The position numbers were made by a program, and so were the translations under genes. From Lentisphaeria bacterium (GTDB lineage: Bacteria > Verrucomicrobiota > Lentisphaeria > Victivallales > Victivallaceae): a stretch of DNA of 7,480 bases. The DNA is taken from contig JABLYX010000077.1 in assembly GCA_018265615.1 (NCBI GenBank), forward strand, positions 1 through 7,480, in the 5' to 3' direction. Shown piece after piece: positions 5,908 to 7,480 of the stretch (its first letter is position 1; each line of letters starts with the position of its first letter). Below the pieces are notes generated by a model that did no database searches, was not told where the DNA came from, and saw nothing but the letters and a program-made list of their open reading frames with translations.

Positions 5908-7480
5908 ATGAATTTTGTCTATCCACAATTGCTCTGGCTCGCATTGCCGTTGCTTTTGCTGTTTGCCGTTTCGGCGCTTCACGCAGCCTCGAAACGGAAA
6001 AAAATGCTTTCTCAACTGCTGGGACAATCCGCATCGGACCCCGCAGCCGTCAAGTTCTCGCCCGCCAAACGGAGAATCCGCTTCGCGCTGCTCGTCATCG
6101 TGATGCTTCTTCTCGTCGGAGCGGCGGCGCGTCCATACCGTTCTTTCCGGGTGATCCCGCATCAGGCGTTCGGCCGCGATATCCTCGTGCTGTTCGACGT
6201 GTCGAAGAGCATGTGGGCGACCGATGTGGCGCCCTCGCGTCTTGAGCATGCGAAATATCTGCTCCGGGAGCTTGTTGAAAAGACCGGCACCGACCGGTTC
6301 GGCATTATCGCGTTCGCAGGGCGGGCGTTCCTCGCATGTCCGCTCACGTCGGACAAAACCACGCTTCTGCAGTATATCGACGAGCTCGGCCCGGCCAGCA
6401 TTCCGGTCGGAGGGACCGATCTGGAACGGCCGATCAATATCGCGCTCGAGGCGTTTGACGCGGCGGCCGGAAACCGGGCGATCCTGCTTATCACCGACGG
6501 CGACGAACTCTCCGGCAACAGCGCCGCCGCGATTGCGAAACTCAGGGAGCGGCGGATTCCGCTGTTCGTGATCGGCCTGGGGGATCCGCGCATTGCGGCC
6601 CCGGTTCCGGACGAAGGCGGCGGCTTCAAGCGCACCGGCAACGGTGAACTTGCCACCAGCCGCCTGAACGAGGAAAAGCTTCAGGAGTTCGCCAGGGAGA
6701 CCGGCGGCATGTATGTCCGCAGCACGGTGACCGCCCCCGGTATTTCGCAGATCGTCAGCCGGATCGACCGGCTCGGCAAAGCAGAGCAGGAGGCGGTCGA
6801 CCGGACAATTCCGTACGACGATTTCCCGTTCCTGCTGGCGGCGGCGGCGCTGCTGCTTGTCGTCTATCTGCTGCTCGGGGAGCGTCCGTTCGAATGGCGC
6901 GCAATCATGCCGCTCGCGATGCTGCTTCCACTGCTTGCCGTCGGTGCGACTCCGGCGGAGCTGTACAACCAGGCGCGCGAAAAGCAGCTTGCGGGCGACG
7001 GGGAAGCTGCCGCTCTCTATGAACAGGCGATCAAGGAGGGCGTCGGGAATGCGGATGTCCGCGCCCGATCCCTGTTCAATCTCGGCATCGGCTCCCACCG
7101 GAATGTCGAAGAAAGCCTGAAGAGAGCGTTGGAATCGGTAAAAGCACAGCAGCTTGACCCGGCTCTGAAAGTGCTCGACGAGGCGCTCGCCCGGATCGGC
7201 GACACGGAAGAGCTGTACCGTCAAAGCCTTGCGTCCTCCGGAAAGGCTCCGAATAATCTCGCGCGACTGGCTGCGGACCGCCGTCAGGTTGAGATATTGA
7301 AGAAGAAAATCGAGGAGCTGAAAGAGCAGCAGAAAAAAGCGCAGCAGCAGACCCAGCAGGCTCAGCAGCAGAACCAGCAGGATCAGCAGGATCAGCAGTC
7401 CAAAGATCAGCAGTCCAAAGATCAGCAGTCTCAGGATCAGCAGTCCAAGGATCAGCAGTCCAAAGATCAACAGTCTCAGG
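5908..7480 (+). CDS. batB: BatB-like VWA membrane protein fused to a BatC-like TPR segment (partial at 3' end)
   Basis: A predicted inner-membrane protein of the Bat (Bacteroides aerotolerance) type, linked to envelope stress and usually working with MoxR ATPases; the exact role is unsettled. The frame is open for 524 codons to the window edge with no stop. Order: membrane segments about 8-26 and 57-76, a von Willebrand A domain about 90-290, and membrane segments 306-324 and 333-347. A TPR-like BatC region runs about 350-440 (AELYNQAREKQLAGD start), then a basic coiled coil about 455-480 and a Gln-rich tail. The MIDAS metal site is complete: Asp97, Ser99, Ser101, Thr170 and Asp197 (TDGDE). 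Basic clusters KRKK and KRRIR between the first two membrane segments suggest that loop is cytoplasmic, placing both the VWA and TPR parts in the periplasm. A strong Shine-Dalgarno fixes the start. No MoxR or BatA gene lies just upstream. The missing 3' end probably continues into the rest of a Bat operon. Confidence 0.85.
   Translation, partial: MNFVYPQLLWLALPLLLLFAVSALHAASKRKKMLSQLLGQSASDPAAVKFSPAKRRIRFALLVIVMLLLVGAAARPYRSFRVIPHQAFGRDILVLFDVSKSMWATDVAPSRLEHAKYLLRELVEKTGTDRFGIIAFAGRAFLACPLTSDKTTLLQYIDELGPASIPVGGTDLERPINIALEAFDAAAGNRAILLITDGDELSGNSAAAIAKLRERRIPLFVIGLGDPRIAAPVPDEGGGFKRTGNGELATSRLNEEKLQEFARETGGMYVRSTVTAPGISQIVSRIDRLGKAEQEAVDRTIPYDDFPFLLAAAALLLVVYLLLGERPFEWRAIMPLAMLLPLLAVGATPAELYNQAREKQLAGDGEAAALYEQAIKEGVGNADVRARSLFNLGIGSHRNVEESLKRALESVKAQQLDPALKVLDEALARIGDTEELYRQSLASSGKAPNNLARLAADRRQVEILKKKIEELKEQQKKAQQQTQQAQQQNQQDQQDQQSKDQQSKDQQSQDQQSKDQQSKDQQSQ
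7381..7480 (+). repeat. 15-bp in-frame tandem repeat encoding DQQSK/DQQSQ, arranged as a 45-bp higher-order repeat
   Basis: Six 15-bp units, each near GATCAGCAGTCCAAA, begin at 7390, 7405, 7420, 7435, 7450 and 7465, preceded by a partial unit (7381-7389). They encode DQQS followed by K, K, Q, K, K, Q. The block 7390-7434 is therefore repeated as 7435-7479 with only two base changes (at 7449 and 7469). The array runs off the window edge, so its full length is unknown. It makes a low-complexity, hydrophilic tail on the Bat protein. Confidence 0.93.

Noticed and set aside
5571..6245. Plus-strand frame bridging the xseB end and the Bat gene start
   Set aside because: It overlaps both real genes out of frame, crosses a terminator and promoter, and has Arg/Pro-rich shadow composition.
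5872..7470. 532-codon minus-strand open frame opposite the Bat gene, with a Leu/Ile-rich start
   Set aside because: The apparent hydrophobic N-terminus is just the Gln-codon repeat read in reverse; the plus strand has a promoter, a Shine-Dalgarno, a MIDAS site and membrane segments.
7381..7480. Possible CRISPR array because of regular short repeats
   Set aside because: The units are directly adjacent 15-mers without unique spacers, in frame with a coding sequence.

Overview
The window is a GC-rich bacterial chromosome segment with tightly packed, strongly codon-biased genes. The lineage is inferred, not shown. Two carbohydrate-type acetylesterases, one of them a secreted lipoprotein, occur next to housekeeping genes and a Bat-type von Willebrand factor A protein. 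The promoters are near-consensus sigma70. This fits a polysaccharide-degrading gut or aquatic bacterium of the Planctomycetes-Verrucomicrobia-Lentisphaerae type; a Victivallis-like Lentisphaerota is my best guess. Bacteroidota-like Bat genes are widespread, so this guess is weak.

Layout. Positions 1-334 contain no credible gene. They are relatively AT-rich at the left and hold a run of eight short inverted repeats, then a bidirectional-looking terminator (280-316) for the leftward gene fba (class II fructose-bisphosphate aldolase, 335-1315, minus strand). A 224-bp divergent intergenic region follows. It has a near-perfect sigma70 promoter (1467-1495) and a 10-bp direct repeat. It drives a lipoprotein SGNH acetylesterase of the sialate O-acetylesterase type with a jelly-roll domain inserted in the catalytic fold (1540-3654). 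A GC-rich hairpin with a T-run (3668-3692) separates it from a compact three-gene cluster: a cytosolic CE7 acetyl-esterase (3715-4680), a beta-carbonic anhydrase (4682-5350, 1-nt gap) and xseB, the exonuclease VII small subunit (5347-5661, ATGA overlap). A strong terminator (5691-5723) closes that cluster.

A second consensus promoter (5850-5878) with a strong Shine-Dalgarno starts a new unit. Its first gene (5908 to the window end, still open) encodes a membrane-anchored VWA protein (BatB-like) fused in one frame to a BatC-like TPR segment. A coiled coil and a Gln-rich tail follow, made of 15-bp repeats arranged in 45-bp blocks.

Working together: the two esterases could form a two-step deacetylation route. 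The lipoprotein would act on acetylated glycans at the cell envelope, and the CE7 enzyme would remove acetyl groups from imported small sugars, feeding glycolysis and gluconeogenesis (fba). The carbonic anhydrase and XseB look like operon passengers. The Bat protein is an independent envelope system. I found no CRISPR array, tRNA, rRNA or intact transposase. Most of the window is ordinary; the points most worth checking are the hairpin-rich left edge and the fused, repeat-tailed Bat protein.
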